Assembly: GCA_002633025.1 (NCBI GenBank)
Contig: NMRB01001145.1
Coordinates: 126,428 to 190,427 of the forward strand
Source of the DNA: Notospermus geniculatus
Lineage: Eukaryota; Nemertea; Pilidiophora; Heteronemertea; Lineidae
Direction of reading: 5' to 3'
Length of the DNA stretch: 64,000 bases
The position numbers were made by a program, and so were the translations under genes. Below the pieces are notes generated by a model. It was given only the letters and a program-made list of their open reading frames with translations, was not told the DNA's origin and made no database searches. This document shows positions 21,498-32,461 of this stretch, piece after piece. Every line of letters begins with the position of its first letter. Position 1 is the first letter of the stretch.

Positions 21498-22297
21498 CTA
21501 ATCTATTTTCCGTTGGCTTCCCTCGACTTCTGCCACAGCTTTCACAGATTCATCTTTGTGCTCGCAGTCCTTTGCCCAATGATATGTTGAGCCACACGCT
21601 GCACACCTGGACCGCTTCCCGAATCTATCAACTGGATTGGTACCCTTTTGCACATAACCTCTTTGTGCACGCCCTCTACGACTATTACCTCGACCATTGC
21701 CCTGCATGTACAAAGCAGCCTCCGATTTGATGGTAATTCCACTACCGGTACTTGAACCACGAGTATCACTACTTCCGCCTGCGCCAGCAGTACCTTGTCC
21801 CTTGTCTTCACCAAAAATTCTTTTGAGAGTGAACTTCATGGTCACGAAGACAAGGTCCGACGCAGCTGTCAGGGCCAACTGTCTGTCCTTTGGAGTGAGG
21901 CCTGCATTATCCAACATCTTAAAAGATAAAGTTGCATCCGGCAATTCCATCTTGTGCTTCTTGCAGCGATTACACCTTCTTTCAAATTCAATGATATATT
22001 CTGCCATAGATTAATCTTGTCTACGATAACTGTCGAAACTCGAGTAAGCACTATATGCTATGTCAACCTTGTGTCTTTCAAACACCGAATCTAAAGCCTC
22101 CAAAAGACTGGTCATACCATCATCAGAATTAAGAATGTCTGCTTTCAACTATAAAGCTTTTGCTCTCGCTTGCCCTTTGAGGCACAAGGTAACAGCTAGT
22201 GTCTGGTTTTTTTTGTCTAATTCAGTAACCAACTTTCATAGTCCCCATTTTCTTCCAAAACAGGTGGATTCTTGTAGCCTGTGCCGCTGGTCGCCAT
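21498..22297 (-). pseudogene. copia gag with zinc knuckle, broken
   Basis: A start ATG at 22297 (MATSGTGYKN) leads into a capsid-type region with a frame change and stops. The 22007-21498 frame is open: MAEYIIEFERRCNRCKKHKM, LDNAGLTPKDRQLALTA, a basic Gly/Arg tract, then the CCHC knuckle CAACGSTYHWAKDC. The knuckle binds element RNA (family knowledge). Length is typical for copia gag once the breaks are ignored. Confidence 0.8.
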
Positions 22298-22439
22298 GCA
22301 TCTTGAAAATCTGTCCTAGGCTTCTTCTTCGATCACAGTGTCAATGTCTACCCACGTGTACTGGAACTATGAATTGTCCCGAAAAAACGCCCGAAAACTA
22401 TGTCTATTTCTCCGTAGCCCATCCGTTGGTCTGGTACCA

Positions 22440-22863
22440 TGAAAACATTGGCCAAACACCGAAAACACCATCGATACGGACAGTCTGACATGTCTGATTG
22501 TCCCGCGCTTAAACCTGCCTATACACTCCCGTACATCACCATGTAGATTCACCATTCGTGAATCGTGTCCTGTCAATCGATCTCGTACCGTTCCAAGATC
22601 CAACTCCAGGGCCGGCCTGAGTGCAGCGCTTCCTCTCCTCTCGTCGGCACAGTTCACAAATACACATTTAGCTCCTCTGGAGCTCGTAACAAGAACACAA
22701 ACAACTAAAACAATCGTATGTTGATGACCCACCAAACACTACGCGTACTCCGCTCAACTCCACAAAAACACACGTGCTTCCAAACTCATTTTCCAGTGAA
22801 AAACTCCACTGTGCATGCGCGCATATATTGTAAACTAAAAATAGACTCTTGTCTTAGTTAACA
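22440..22863 (-). mobile_element. copia-type LTR, middle copy
   Basis: 424 bp direct repeat of 16730-17156 with few differences. It serves as the 5' LTR of the complete internal region and as the 3' LTR of the truncated second internal region. Confidence 0.9.
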
Positions 22864-23993
22864 TATTCCTCTATCTTTTTTTTTTCTTGTTTTTTTGTGT
22901 CCTAATCACGTAAAACGAAAATCAAATGATTATACTTGAACACCACTGTTCCATAGTCATGCACAAACTTGAATGTCGTTGACGTCCAACTTGTTGCTTC
23001 ACAAAACATCCATCAAGATAGTCCGACACCTCATTACTCTAGCCTAAGCAAACTCCAGTTTCCAAAGCAATTATCAGCTTGGTACTTCCCGCCCCCTTCT
23101 TGGTCAGCGAATCCGCCAACTGTTCTCCTGAGGTGATCCACTCTATCTTTTCAATCTGTCCATCAAGAACCTGCTCCTTAATGCCAGTTATCTCCAGCCT
23201 CAATCTTCTTTCAGTCACATCCTTGGTTGATATCAGAGCATCCTTCAGAGACTTGCAATCAGTTCGTTCTGCAAAGAATAGGCAGATACCTCGGGTCTGC
23301 TCTGCCTTCCAAAAGCCACATCAGGTCTCGTCTGCCGGGCTATCCACAATATCTGGCCTACTTTTGACCTCATTTCCGATCTTTCAGCATCAGTCACCTA
23401 TGCATCTTCATCCAGTNACTTTCCACTGGCCTTACCCACTCTATTCAAGATCTTTGCAGTACACAAATTTCCTGTGGTGTCCGACCTAAAAGTGATTCTC
23501 CTGCCAGGTCTTGCTGCAACTTCTGCTTGTCTTTCTCCTTCCTGGTTGCCCGGAGTCTGCATCAGAACTGGACCGTCCTGGGGTTCTGTGGTGCCTACGG
23601 CCTGTCTTTCTACTGTATCATCTCCACCACTATCCTCATCGTCTTCATCATCATCCTCACGTGGTTGCTTCTGACTGGTTCCACTATCAGCATGTCCTGA
23701 TCTGTCTTGTGCACTTCCAGATTCTTTATCCTCAATTCCATCTTCAAGGACGTTTGTCTCCTTTTCTTCCACTTTCTGTAGTCGGCAGACATGGACCCTT
23801 ACAGCCTGACCGCCATGTCTAACGAAAACCACAACTCCATCTTGTCCAATTACCTTCCCTGGTCCTCTCCATTGTTCACTATCTGGTACTTTTGTAGTAC
23901 ACCTTATCACCTAACTGGTACCACTCTTCCCTGCTGGTTCTTGTCTGTTTGCGCAGAGCTCTCCTAATTCGTTCTGGACATTCCGACTCCATG
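22864..23993 (-). pseudogene. Second, internally deleted copia internal region
   Basis: 22864-23416 repeats the polypurine tract and RNase H end seen at 17157-17710. After the N at 23417 it jumps to integrase-tail/linker sequence equivalent to 19657-20236, with small in-frame differences in the acidic linker. RT, gag and most of integrase are absent. The A-run frame change at the integrase/RT border (KVYYK to VPDSEQW) is shared with the first copy. Confidence 0.8.
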
Positions 23994-24031
23994 TATTGTC
24001 AACTAAAAATAGACTCTTGTCTTAGTTAACA
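23994..24031 (-). mobile_element. copia LTR fragment, outer 5' end
   Basis: ATTGT, then AACTAAAAATAGACTC and TTGTCTTAGTTAACA match the last ~38 bases of the LTR on plus. It ends in CA at 24031 followed by CTAGC. The junction with integrase sequence shares a few bases (GTATTGT/ATATTGT), which suggests a microhomology deletion that removed most of this LTR. Confidence 0.8.
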
Positions 24032-24920
24032 CTAGCCTCCTCTCAACCACTGATTTTCTACCTGTCTTATACCTAAATGGTGTCTTTCCACGTTTGTGAG
24101 TTGGGGTTTTCCTTGGCTTGGGAACAGTTATCAGGAGGGGGTTGTGGTCACTTCCCATGAGTTGCAGGAATTTCCATTTCACCCTAGTGGCCAGTTCTGG
24201 AGAGACTATGGTGAGGTATATAGCAGAATTTGAATCTGAGGCCCTGTGGACTCTAGTTGGTACATCATTATTGAGTATTATGCCCTTTATCTCAGGTAGT
24301 GCTTCCTCCAATGCCTTGCCATTACTATTGGTTCCTTCAAGCCATAGAGGACTCCGGGCGTTGAGGTCACCACTTATGATTACTCGCTTACCCAGGCTAG
24401 AAGTGGGTTTAGAACATCCTTCCATGCCGTGGCCATGGTGAGTTTATCTCCTATCACGTAGATGTTAACAGCTATAAGCTCATAGTCTCCCTCAAGCACG
24501 CTGATGGCGTGTGTTTCAACCCCATATTGAATAGCAGGTGTGGGGATCTGTTTGAGATGGCTTCCTGGTGACCGTAAGTAGGCCCCTTTTTGCATTCCCT
24601 CCTTCGGCACTTGGTTTGAAGAAGGTGTGATAATCTTTCTCATCATAGGTTGGATTGGTCTTCTTCTTGGTTTCCTGCAGCATGATGATGTTATTTGATG
24701 ACTGCAGTTTCTCTATAACTGATTTTCTGCGATCATGACTTCGCACATTCCATGACACAACCCTTGTTGACTTACTCTCCATGCTCTGCACCTTATTTGC
24801 TTTACCTCGGTGTTTCCCTCCTCCCTTCCCTCTCCTTCTAGTTCTGCGGGTTATGCCCGATCTCTTGAGTACCATAGCTGCAGTCTTGTTGTTGCGCTTA
24901 TTGGTTAACGTAATTTCCAT
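24032..24920 (-). CDS. Non-LTR retrotransposon endonuclease (APE type)
   Basis: Three frames in series. The N-terminal basic stretch (RRTRRRGKGGGKHRGKANK) leads into RVVSWNVRSHDRR, IIMLQETKK, VIISGDLNARSPLW and MGSDHNPLLIT, the N, E, D/N and SDH positions of apurinic-type endonucleases that nick target DNA for reverse transcription. Frame changes occur near 24640 and 24410, so this copy is dead. It is the upstream half of the element resumed at 16724. Confidence 0.85.
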
Positions 24921-25340
24921 GTGTTGGGTTCATATACTTTAGGATCTAACCGGTCACCCTAGTAGAGCCTCATGCTAGGGAAGAGGCAATGGATGTCCAT
25001 TAACGGTGGAGTCCGTCAGCCTGGTGCCGCCCCTCTTGCCTCCCAGACTGTCCCCGCTAGCGACTGCACTCCCTGCAGCCATGCAGCCCCTCAGCGCGTA
25101 GGGTCACCTTGGGCTTGGGTGTTAAATGTGCTGGATGGCCGTTGACCCACTGGAGGTTCATCCGCCCTTAAGGTAAATCTTATTTTTCGTTTTACCTGGG
25201 TGTCCAGCCACCCTCCACCACACAGACCAATCATGTCATGGACTGTGCTGAGGGAGACGGTTGAGTCGCCGTTCATTCGACCCCGACAGGTGGTATTGGA
25301 CTTGGGTCACCAATAGCAGACCACTGACCCGGCCTGACCT
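24921..25340 (-). other. Probable 5' region of the non-LTR element
   Basis: Lies directly upstream of the endonuclease in element sense. A 61-codon frame (25091-25276, minus) has no recognisable zinc knuckle or coiled coil. It could be 5' UTR or a decayed first ORF. Confidence 0.3.
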
Positions 25341-26527
25341 GACCATTCTGAATAATGCATCGTGTAGAAATCGCTAACCTCTTCCTACTCTCTGCAGCAA
25401 GCCACCAGATTCCGTGATTCAACGCTTTGGGATTTTCTCGTGCGACCAATCAGAAGCCTCGGTTCTCTCGCGATAATTTATTCAATACAAGTACGCCGTT
25501 CAACGTCGTAGCGAACAACACTAACCTGCTCATGGTACATAATTGACTTCCCATTGCCAGTCCTACATCAGACTAACAAATAATCTCCATCGAATATTGC
25601 CTCCACGACTTCTTTTCGAGTCCTTCCACGGATACTTTGCATTCGAATAAAGTTTCATCGAGCCCGCCATCTTGTCATCATAACCGAGCTGCCGATGCAA
25701 GCTTTGCCGTGATTGGTTACTATTTTTGGGATCGGTGAAATCCTTGAACACGGAAAGTGGTTTGCTTGCGTGAAGGTCAAGGGAGGAGAAGCCGAGTCTT
25801 GACCTGAACTCAGTGAAGATGGACCTGACCTGAAATCACCATGCTAAATGGTACACTGTTCTTCACTGGCAACACTGACGTTTCACTGGCAACCTGTTTC
25901 GGCAGGAATTATGGATTGACTCACACATGTCGTGTCAGTCGGACATAGCTGCACCATCACTTTCATGTCTGGCACCAGCATAATTGCATTCCGGCACCGC
26001 AGATTTTGACTCCTCATTTTAAAATTGCTGTATTTTTGTAATGCCTTGAGACATTCACCTGAAATTTTCACCACAAGCCTCAATTAACAGCCTCATATCA
26101 CATATGAAATACCTAATCTCGGTCACCCAGCTGCTGTTTCGAATCTGGGGATCGAACAAGCGTCTGGGTCATAACGCCACTTTTTCTGTTACGAGCAGAC
26201 CAAGATCCTGGTCTGGATGCTGATTGGCTAATCAGGAACAGAGCTAGTCATTCATTCCCATCCGCCGATTCCTCCCATTTGAAAATCACAATCCGGCTGC
26301 TGATTGGGCAAGAGAAGTGATCATGTGACCTCATCATGGCGACGACCACATAATGTCAGTTGGGATTTCTCGACCTCGTCTACCATACGGATAAACAATT
26401 CCTGCTTAGTTTTCAGCCTGATATTCAACTCCAATAAGTTGATGCTGTCCAGTAAGCTGTCTCAGATCACTTCACCGATCGATTCATTGCCAGATTCAGA
26501 CATTATGGAAGGTCGTGAGGTTAAATT
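25341..26527. other. No gene recognised
   Basis: Unique-looking sequence between the non-LTR element and the last exon of the FBH1-like gene. It should contain that gene's 3' UTR on the minus strand, but I could not place a polyadenylation signal with confidence. Confidence 0.3.
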
Positions 26528-27339
26528 TTATCCATCAATGGAAGCAGCCATGTTTCCCAGAAGTTTTGAAAATCCCACATGGAAATGGTGCACAAGGTTC
26601 GGCAGCCAGACTCCCCCGGAGATCATACTAAAATCTGCCTTCTTAATTGGTGCCCTTACCAGACACACGGGACCAGGTACATGTAGGTCCGTTGGTGTTT
26701 CACTCTCCTGGAGCAGAGACACATGTCTTGGGTAATACATCCGCTCACCACACATTGTGATGAGAGCAAGGAGAGTATCTGACAAAAGCAGACATTTGCT
26801 TGCCCGTGTGGCTGCAACATATAGGCTGTTGACATCATCACGGCTGTATCTCCCTCCCTCCACCCTCAACATTAATGTGAGATCGGTATCACCCTGCAAG
26901 AAATCCTCAGCAAGTCCCACACTACTGAAAGTGCAACCTTTGGCATTGTGAGCCGTGGTGAATAGGTAATCCGCAAGATCTTTGTTGTCTGTAGAGGAGT
27001 CCTGAATCTTCTGGATGAGTGACGGCAGGTTATCTTTATATTTTCTGGCAATTTGTATTTTTTCTCTTAGTTGTGAATCCGAAGTTTTTCTGCTGTATTC
27101 CTCACATTCGTCAATTGTTTTAAAATCCCGGATGTACTTTTTTTTTATTGAACTGCGCCGGCCCTCCAGAAGTGAATGGATGTCGAGAATTGTGTCGCAT
27201 CCGAAATGCACACCCAGGAATGCCACCTTCACTGGGTGTGCAGAATGACAACATCGCTTCACGACCTCGTCGAACAGACTTATGTTCGTCCTGGCAATTA
27301 TCGTAATGGGGTGCCCGAGGAGGTCTCCCTTCACGCTAC
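26528..27339 (-). CDS. FBH1-like helicase, terminal exon (motifs V and VI)
   Basis: A large open exon after TCTCTGCAG. It begins with two bases that complete the codon left by 33510-33606. Landmarks follow vertebrate FBH1 in order: ITIIARTNISLFDEVV, HFGCDTILDIHSLL, QIARKYKDNLPSLIQKIQ, DLADYLFTTAHNAKGCTFSS (motif V; HKAKGLEF in FBH1) and VNSLYVAATRASKCLLLSD (motif VI, arginine kept). FBH1 is an F-box UvrD-type 3'-5' helicase that disassembles RAD51 filaments (family knowledge). The C-terminal cysteine-rich segment of vertebrate FBH1 is missing and the protein ends ~75 residues after motif VI. There are no frame breaks, so either a live divergent paralog or a young pseudogene is possible. Confidence 0.8.
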
Positions 27340-28473
27340 CTGCAGAGAAAGAATGTTTACCATTCAGGCTGAATGCAAGCAAAATTGACATAAATATGAT
27401 TACAGATTCAGTTATCAACTCGGCACACCACAACAACTGGATTTTAACCCATACCGTTGAACTGTTTCCCCAGGACACTTCCCCGAGACTGTAGTGCAAA
27501 TCAAGAGGTTCTGCTATCCCGGTGTTCCGAGATCGGGATATAATAGCGCTGACGTCGTTGCCCATTCTCGATATCGACAATGTGAGCCGTGTTTCTAATT
27601 CTGCAATCCTGAACCCCTGTGTCATGACTCGCACATTGCAAGTTGCTCATTCGAGCAGCAAAATTCACACCCAAAAATTCACACCCGGCATGGATGAGTT
27701 GAAATGGGGAGGGGGGGGGGGCATCTAGATGGATAGATACATGCGCTCAATCATACCGGACATCCATTCCTTAGACCTAGAAAAATAAATTGTGTGTTTC
27801 TGGTCATCGGCGATTTCCGGACGGTTGGGATTTTTTTAAAATTTTCCATTTTTGGTACAGATAATTTTATTGCAGCTACAGCTACTAAGGTTTTCTAGAA
27901 GCCAGGAACAGCATTAAAAGCTGCTCTGGCATCCATGCCTAGGCCTAGAGAGCAAAAGAGATTAATTTTGATAGAAGTGATGCATTTTTGTGCGAAAAAA
28001 AATTGTTTCCTGGCCAGTCAGAATTTTTGAGGGTTGGTCAGAAAATTACAAATGACCTGAAACACACATTTTTTTTCTAGGCCTTATACACCGACCGTGC
28101 CAGCACAGGGATCTGACGCGAAAGTTGCAGGGTTAAGATTGGCCATTTCTAAAATGCAGATTCTGTGGATTCGGCGGAATCTGCAGATTAAGGTTAAATA
28201 GGGGGGTTAGTAACGCAAAGGCCTAATTACATGCTTGAATGTGTAAAGGTCAATTTTTTATGCCTGAATGTGTAAAGGTCGATTTTTGCCGCTTATACCT
28301 GAGTTTGAAGGGGGATGTGGCATAGGGGTGTGTATAAAACTAAGACCTAAGATCTAAGACCTGTATAAAACTAAGACCCTGGTATAAAATGAGGAACATG
28401 CAGAAGTATAGATAAAGATCAACTTTAGCCCTTCCTACATGTAGGTATGTGCGCAACATACCAACAAAATTTT

Positions 28474-28640
28474 GAGGGGAAAAAGACACTGGAAAAAAAG
28501 ACACTGGTAAAAAGTCACTGGAAAAAAGACACTGGTAAAAAAGTCACTGGAAAAAAAGACACTGGAAAAAATGTCACCGGAAAAATAGACACTGGTAAAA
28601 AAGTCAATGGAAAAATAGACACTGGGAAAAAAGAGTCACT
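28474..28640. repeat. Minisatellite, left arm
   Basis: Alternating ~15 bp half-units GACACTGG and GTCACTGG separated by A-runs, about ten in all. Read as protein this gives a KKDTGKKVTGK-type ORF, which I regard as a by-product. Confidence 0.85.
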
Positions 28641-28736
28641 TTTCACAAAACCATCACTCATTGTTGCATGATGAGGAAATGGACAATTCAGGCAAGATTT
28701 CCCAATTCACCCCCCCCCCCCGCCCCATATGAGCAA

Positions 28737-29620
28737 TATTATTATTATTATTATTATTAAGTGTATTTATATAGCGCCACTTTAAAATAAATTGTCAGTG
28801 GCGCGTTACAGTGGAATAAAACATAATTTAAATACAATATAATGAGCAAGACAGGACAACATAAAAGGTGGTAGTTTAAAACATTTGATCATTTACGTAA
28901 AACAGTTGATAAAAAGGTATGTTTTAACACAAGACTTAAAATTTTGATAATCGCCAATAGATCTTATATGGCACGGAAGTGCATTCCAGAGCTGTGGGGC
29001 ACTGGTCCTGTAAGCCCTGTCCCCGGCAGACTTCTTTCGTGCAGAGGTAGTGCAGAGTCGTGGTGCAACATCCTGTCTCGTAGATCTCTGCGACTGGAAG
29101 AGAGGCAGCCGGAGATAGGCAGGGCCAGTGCCATGCACAGCTCTGAAGGCAACTGTAAGTAGCTTAAAAACAATCCGTTGTTTAACAGGGAGCCAATGTA
29201 ATTGTTTCAGTACAGGGGTAATATGCTCACTCCTCCGTGTGTTAGTGACAAGGCGAGCTGCTTGATTTTGAAGTTTCTGCAAACGATGTAACTCATATTC
29301 CGGAAGACCAAAATATAAGGCGTTGCAGAAATCCATTCTGGATGTCACAAATGAATGAACCAAGGTCAGGAGAAGATCTGTTGGGAGGTATTTCTTCACT
29401 GATGCAATATTCCGTAAATGGAAGTACATGTACCCTGCCGAAAGGACCTGCGATATCTGGTCGTGACATGTGAAGCCACTATCAAAAAGAAATCCCAGAT
29501 TTCTCGCAGATTGAGTTGGCTTGATGGTGGCATCTCCAAGTTTGATTACAACAGATTTATTGCACAAGTGACTTTGATTAGGTGACCGGAGTAGCAATAT
29601 GACGAGAGGGCTAAGTCGGG
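28737..29620 (-). mobile_element. 5'-truncated L2/CR1-type non-LTR element
   Basis: A 234-codon minus-strand frame (28893-29597) has the L2/CR1 thumb region: ARNLGFLFDSGFTCHDQIS, SRMDFCNALYFGLP, LQNQAARLVTNTRRSEHITP and LHWLPVKQRIVFKLL. Downstream, the 3' end has ATTATT repeats at 28737-28760 and a TATATAGCGCC motif, typical of this group. The catalytic palm is missing, as expected for a 5'-truncated insertion. The frame is almost intact, so it is relatively young. Confidence 0.88.
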
Positions 29621-29761
29621 GGAAGAAGGATGACTGCCTCTGCCTGGGGCAATTTAATCCAAGAATTTCGACATTGAAACCTATGAACTACATTTAAGTT
29701 ATTGGAAACATGAGAGATTTTGCACTCAAAACGTCAGATAGTTTCAGATTGCTCTACTTTT

Positions 29762-29912
29762 AAGCGGGTGATCCACTGTTGCGATTTTGGTTTGAGACGG
29801 GGTTGCGTTCCCTTGCGGTCACCTTATAAGGACTTCCGATTGCCATATATGGTAACCGCAAGGGAACGCAACCCCGTCTCAAGCCAAAATCGCAACAGTG
29901 GATCACCCGCTT
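29762..29912. mobile_element. Hairpin MITE, arms ~62 bp
   Basis: AAGCGGGTGATCCACTGTTG, then CGATTTTGG and so on is mirrored almost perfectly up to 29912 around a short loop at about 29825-29850. The strong arm identity suggests a recent or structurally maintained element. Confidence 0.85.
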
Positions 29913-30204
29913 TATTGTGCTCCAATGCTACAGGCCACTTGTTTCAGTTGGTGATCACAGCTTTGGATGGGAAACCACCTGCAGGATGGAGTAACTAGGC
30001 CTATACGAAGGCAATCACACTTGACAATGACCCACAATTCAGTGGGTACACAACTCTTAAGGTCCACCATAGTCCGAAATCCCATTTAAGTCTGCTATTT
30101 TTGCTCAGCCGATTTCAGCCAAAACAAAAAGAACTGACACAACATGTCCAACCCACCTATTGTGCTAACAGTACAATCTCAGGAATCTCGAGTACCAGTG
30201 TCTA

Positions 30205-30360
30205 TTTTTCCAGTGACTTTTTTACCAGTGTCTTTTTTTCCAGTGACTTTTTTACCAGTGTCTTTTTCCTGTGACTTTTTTACCAGTGTCTTTATTTCCA
30301 GTGTCTTTTTTACTGTGTCTTTTTTTCCGGTGTCTTTTTTTCCAGTGTCTTTTTTACCGT
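30205..30360. repeat. Minisatellite, right arm
   Basis: Inverted counterpart of 28474-28640: CCAGTGAC and CCAGTGTC alternate with T-runs. Confidence 0.85.
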
Positions 30361-30462
30361 CTACCAGATTATATACACACTTGGGCTATTAATTGCATGA
30401 CTGAATGCACCGATTTAACTCCATTCCGCAGACTCCACCGAATCCGCATTTTAGAAATGGCC

Positions 30463-30551
30463 TATGTAAACCGCCGTGTTGGCGTGTCGTAATATCTACG
30501 CGTACTGTAGCGTGTCTTCCGTGTATCGACACGCTCTATGTAAACCCAGCC
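30463..30551. repeat. 89 bp repeat shared with 41279-41369
   Basis: TATGTAAACCGCCGTGTTGG through CTCTATGTAAACCCAGCC is nearly identical at 41279-41369. A relative with the same GGCTGGGTTTACAT end lies at 38155. Confidence 0.8.
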
Positions 30552-30567
30552 TTATGACAGCTGACAT

Positions 30568-30813
30568 AAGCCTAGTTTATACTTCGACGCAAGACCATCG
30601 GCGTCCGACGCACGATCAAATCTGGACGCCGACTTCGCGGAATTGATTCATAGTCCAGCGTACTTTAGCGACGGCGACCTGTTATGAAACGACTCCAGTA
30701 ATAACAGCCTCGCGATCGGACGCCGACCAAATCGTACGACGGGGTCGGCGTCGAACGCAAGAACGCGCGTCGGTCGCCGGCGATGGTCGTGCGTCGAAGT
30801 ATAAACTAGGCTT
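30568..30813. mobile_element. MITE, copy A of an adjacent pair
   Basis: Ends AAGCCTAGTTTATACTTCG and its complement, with GACGCA next inside. The interior is GC-rich (CGGCGTCCGACGCACGATC). A close copy follows at 30834-31142. Confidence 0.85.
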
Positions 30814-30833
30814 TAGCGCCACTGTCAGACTAT

Positions 30834-31142
30834 AGCCTAGTTTATACTTCGACGCAAACCCTTCGGCGTCCGACGCCCGATCAAATCTGGACGCCGACTT
30901 CGCGGAATTGATTCATAGTCCAGCGTACTTTANGTCGTAGTCGACAGTCGCCTCGCTGGTCGCCTCAATTTAGTCGCTAGTGTGCGGAGCCCTTTAGCGG
31001 CGACGACCCGTTATGAAATGACTCAAGTAATTACAGCCTCGCGATCGGACGCCGACCAAATCGCACGACGGGCTCGGCATCGAACGCAAGATCGCGCGTC
31101 TGTCACCAGCGATGGTCGTGCGTCGAAGTATAAACTAGGCTT
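30834..31142. mobile_element. MITE, copy B of an adjacent pair
   Basis: Same ends and orientation-symmetric interior as copy A, with an extra ~60 bases around the N at 30933. The two are separated by only 20 bases. Confidence 0.8.
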
Positions 31143-31691
31143 ATCAGTCCTCCTGGAACCCGCTTAGCGCCACGCTAATATTAACATGGCGCTAGGATTT
31201 AACGCCATATTAAGGCATCGCTGACTCAACGCTGTTTCAGGAACTGGCCCCAGTATACTGAATGCAATGTCTGGCAACATGATTCTCAAGTTTGAAGAGG
31301 ATAAGGAAGTGAAACTGAAGTAAACCTTATGTCGTTTTACACATTCACAAGATACAGCCGATTTATCTCGGAAGCCGACAACGGGATCAATAACATTCAC
31401 GAAGACGATGATGTCATATCATTTTTTTGATGAAGTGGTGCTGCTGTAGCCTGATCTTGATCTCGGATCCAGGATAGCAGAAACTCTCTATTTGTAAATA
31501 TGTCAGCTTTAGGACCTCTTTGCTAATTCTCAGCCAATAATACATAATTTTCATTGAATTCGATCATATGTTGAGTGCAATCTTTCACTGTGCTGACAAG
31601 TCTTTGCTATGTCTTTCCATGTTGAAATAGGTTGAGAATCATACATGTACATTGTATAATATATAGGTTGTAGCAAATTGGAAGTACTGGA
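31143..31691. other. No gene recognised
   Basis: Contains a short symmetric segment (CGCTTAGCGCCACGC, then ATGGCGCTAGG) and otherwise nothing identifiable. Confidence 0.3.
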
Positions 31692-32217
31692 GAAAAGGTC
31701 ATGGGGGTTTAAGATCAAATTCTCCATTTGAGATCCCTGTCAAGTTATGTTTCTGAAACTTGGAGGGATGAATGAAGGGCAATAGACATTATTTTTGATA
31801 ACATAAATGACTAATTAGCTCTTTTGTTTTATCTTTGAGGCCAAATTACTCCTAGAATCTGGCCATTTCGTGGACTGATTTTTTCACCTCCTGTTAGCGT
31901 TGATTGACTGTCTGCTACATTTTGTTCCGTCCTGTCTCTATCGGCGCGGTAAAGGTGGTCTGAGCACCTTTAGCGAAATCGCCTATCGGGGTCTTAACGG
32001 CGGCAGGCCGATAGGCTATCGGAGTTTCTATGCGGCCATCGCTATCGGTGGTCTGTCGCTATTTTCCTATCGCACATTCTGTGCGGCCATTTACCGATAC
32101 TGATTGCGATAAGGCACCGATAGGCTATCTGTACCGCGATCTGGGTTTCGATGCGGTCGGCCCAGACCTGTAATAATCACTGTTTTGACTAGACTTGACA
32201 TCTTTGACATAAGGGCC

Positions 32218-32461
32218 AATAGGGCCGTTTAGACGACAGGCAAAAATCCACATTCGATCCGATCGAATCGGATTGTGGGTTCCAAACTTTTACGTGTAAA
32301 CGCTACCCAATGCAGTCCAATGTGGATTTTTGACCAATTGGACCACATACGACCACATTCAAATCTCGTCTAAACGCAGATGAGACCGGATGCGGTCGAT
32401 CGGATCCAATCTGATCGAATCTGAATGTGGTTTTTTGGCTTGTCGTCTAAACGGCCCTATT
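32218..32461. mobile_element. MITE with AATAGGGCCGTTTAGACGAC ends
   Basis: About 35 bp inverted repeats; the right end reads GTCGTCTAAACGGCCCTATT. The interior carries GATCGAATCGGAT and GATCGGATCC palindromes. 244 bp, non-autonomous. Confidence 0.85.

Larger units (their letters stand above)
16730..24031 (-). mobile_element. Ty1/copia-type LTR retrotransposon, multi-LTR insertion
   Basis: Order in element sense (minus): LTR fragment (24031-23994), truncated internal (23993-22864), LTR (22863-22440), internal with gag, protease, integrase, RT and RNase H (22439-17157), LTR (17156-16730). CTAGC occurs on both outer sides (16725-16729 and 24032-24036), so the whole unit behaves as a single insertion into the non-LTR element. 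Just inside the middle LTR the element-strand text TGGTACCAGACC is a plausible methionine-tRNA primer site. Domain order gag-PR-IN-RT-RH is that of copia elements. All regions carry stops or frame changes. Confidence 0.88.
28141..30462. mobile_element. Fold-back element with minisatellite arms
   Basis: The ends GGCCATTTCTAAAATGC, then GGATTCGGCGGA are mirrored at the right (TCCACCGAATCCGCATTTTA, then GAAATGGCC). Further in, both arms carry a lysine-codon-rich minisatellite: AAAAAGACACTGGTAAAAAA at 28474-28640 and its complement at 30205-30360. The centre holds an L2/CR1 fragment and a hairpin MITE. No transposase is visible. Confidence 0.7.

Noticed and set aside
28447-28671. Lysine/threonine-glycine repeat ORF
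   Set aside because: It is the minisatellite arm of the fold-back element, and the inverse arm gives a different peptide; no evidence of a gene.
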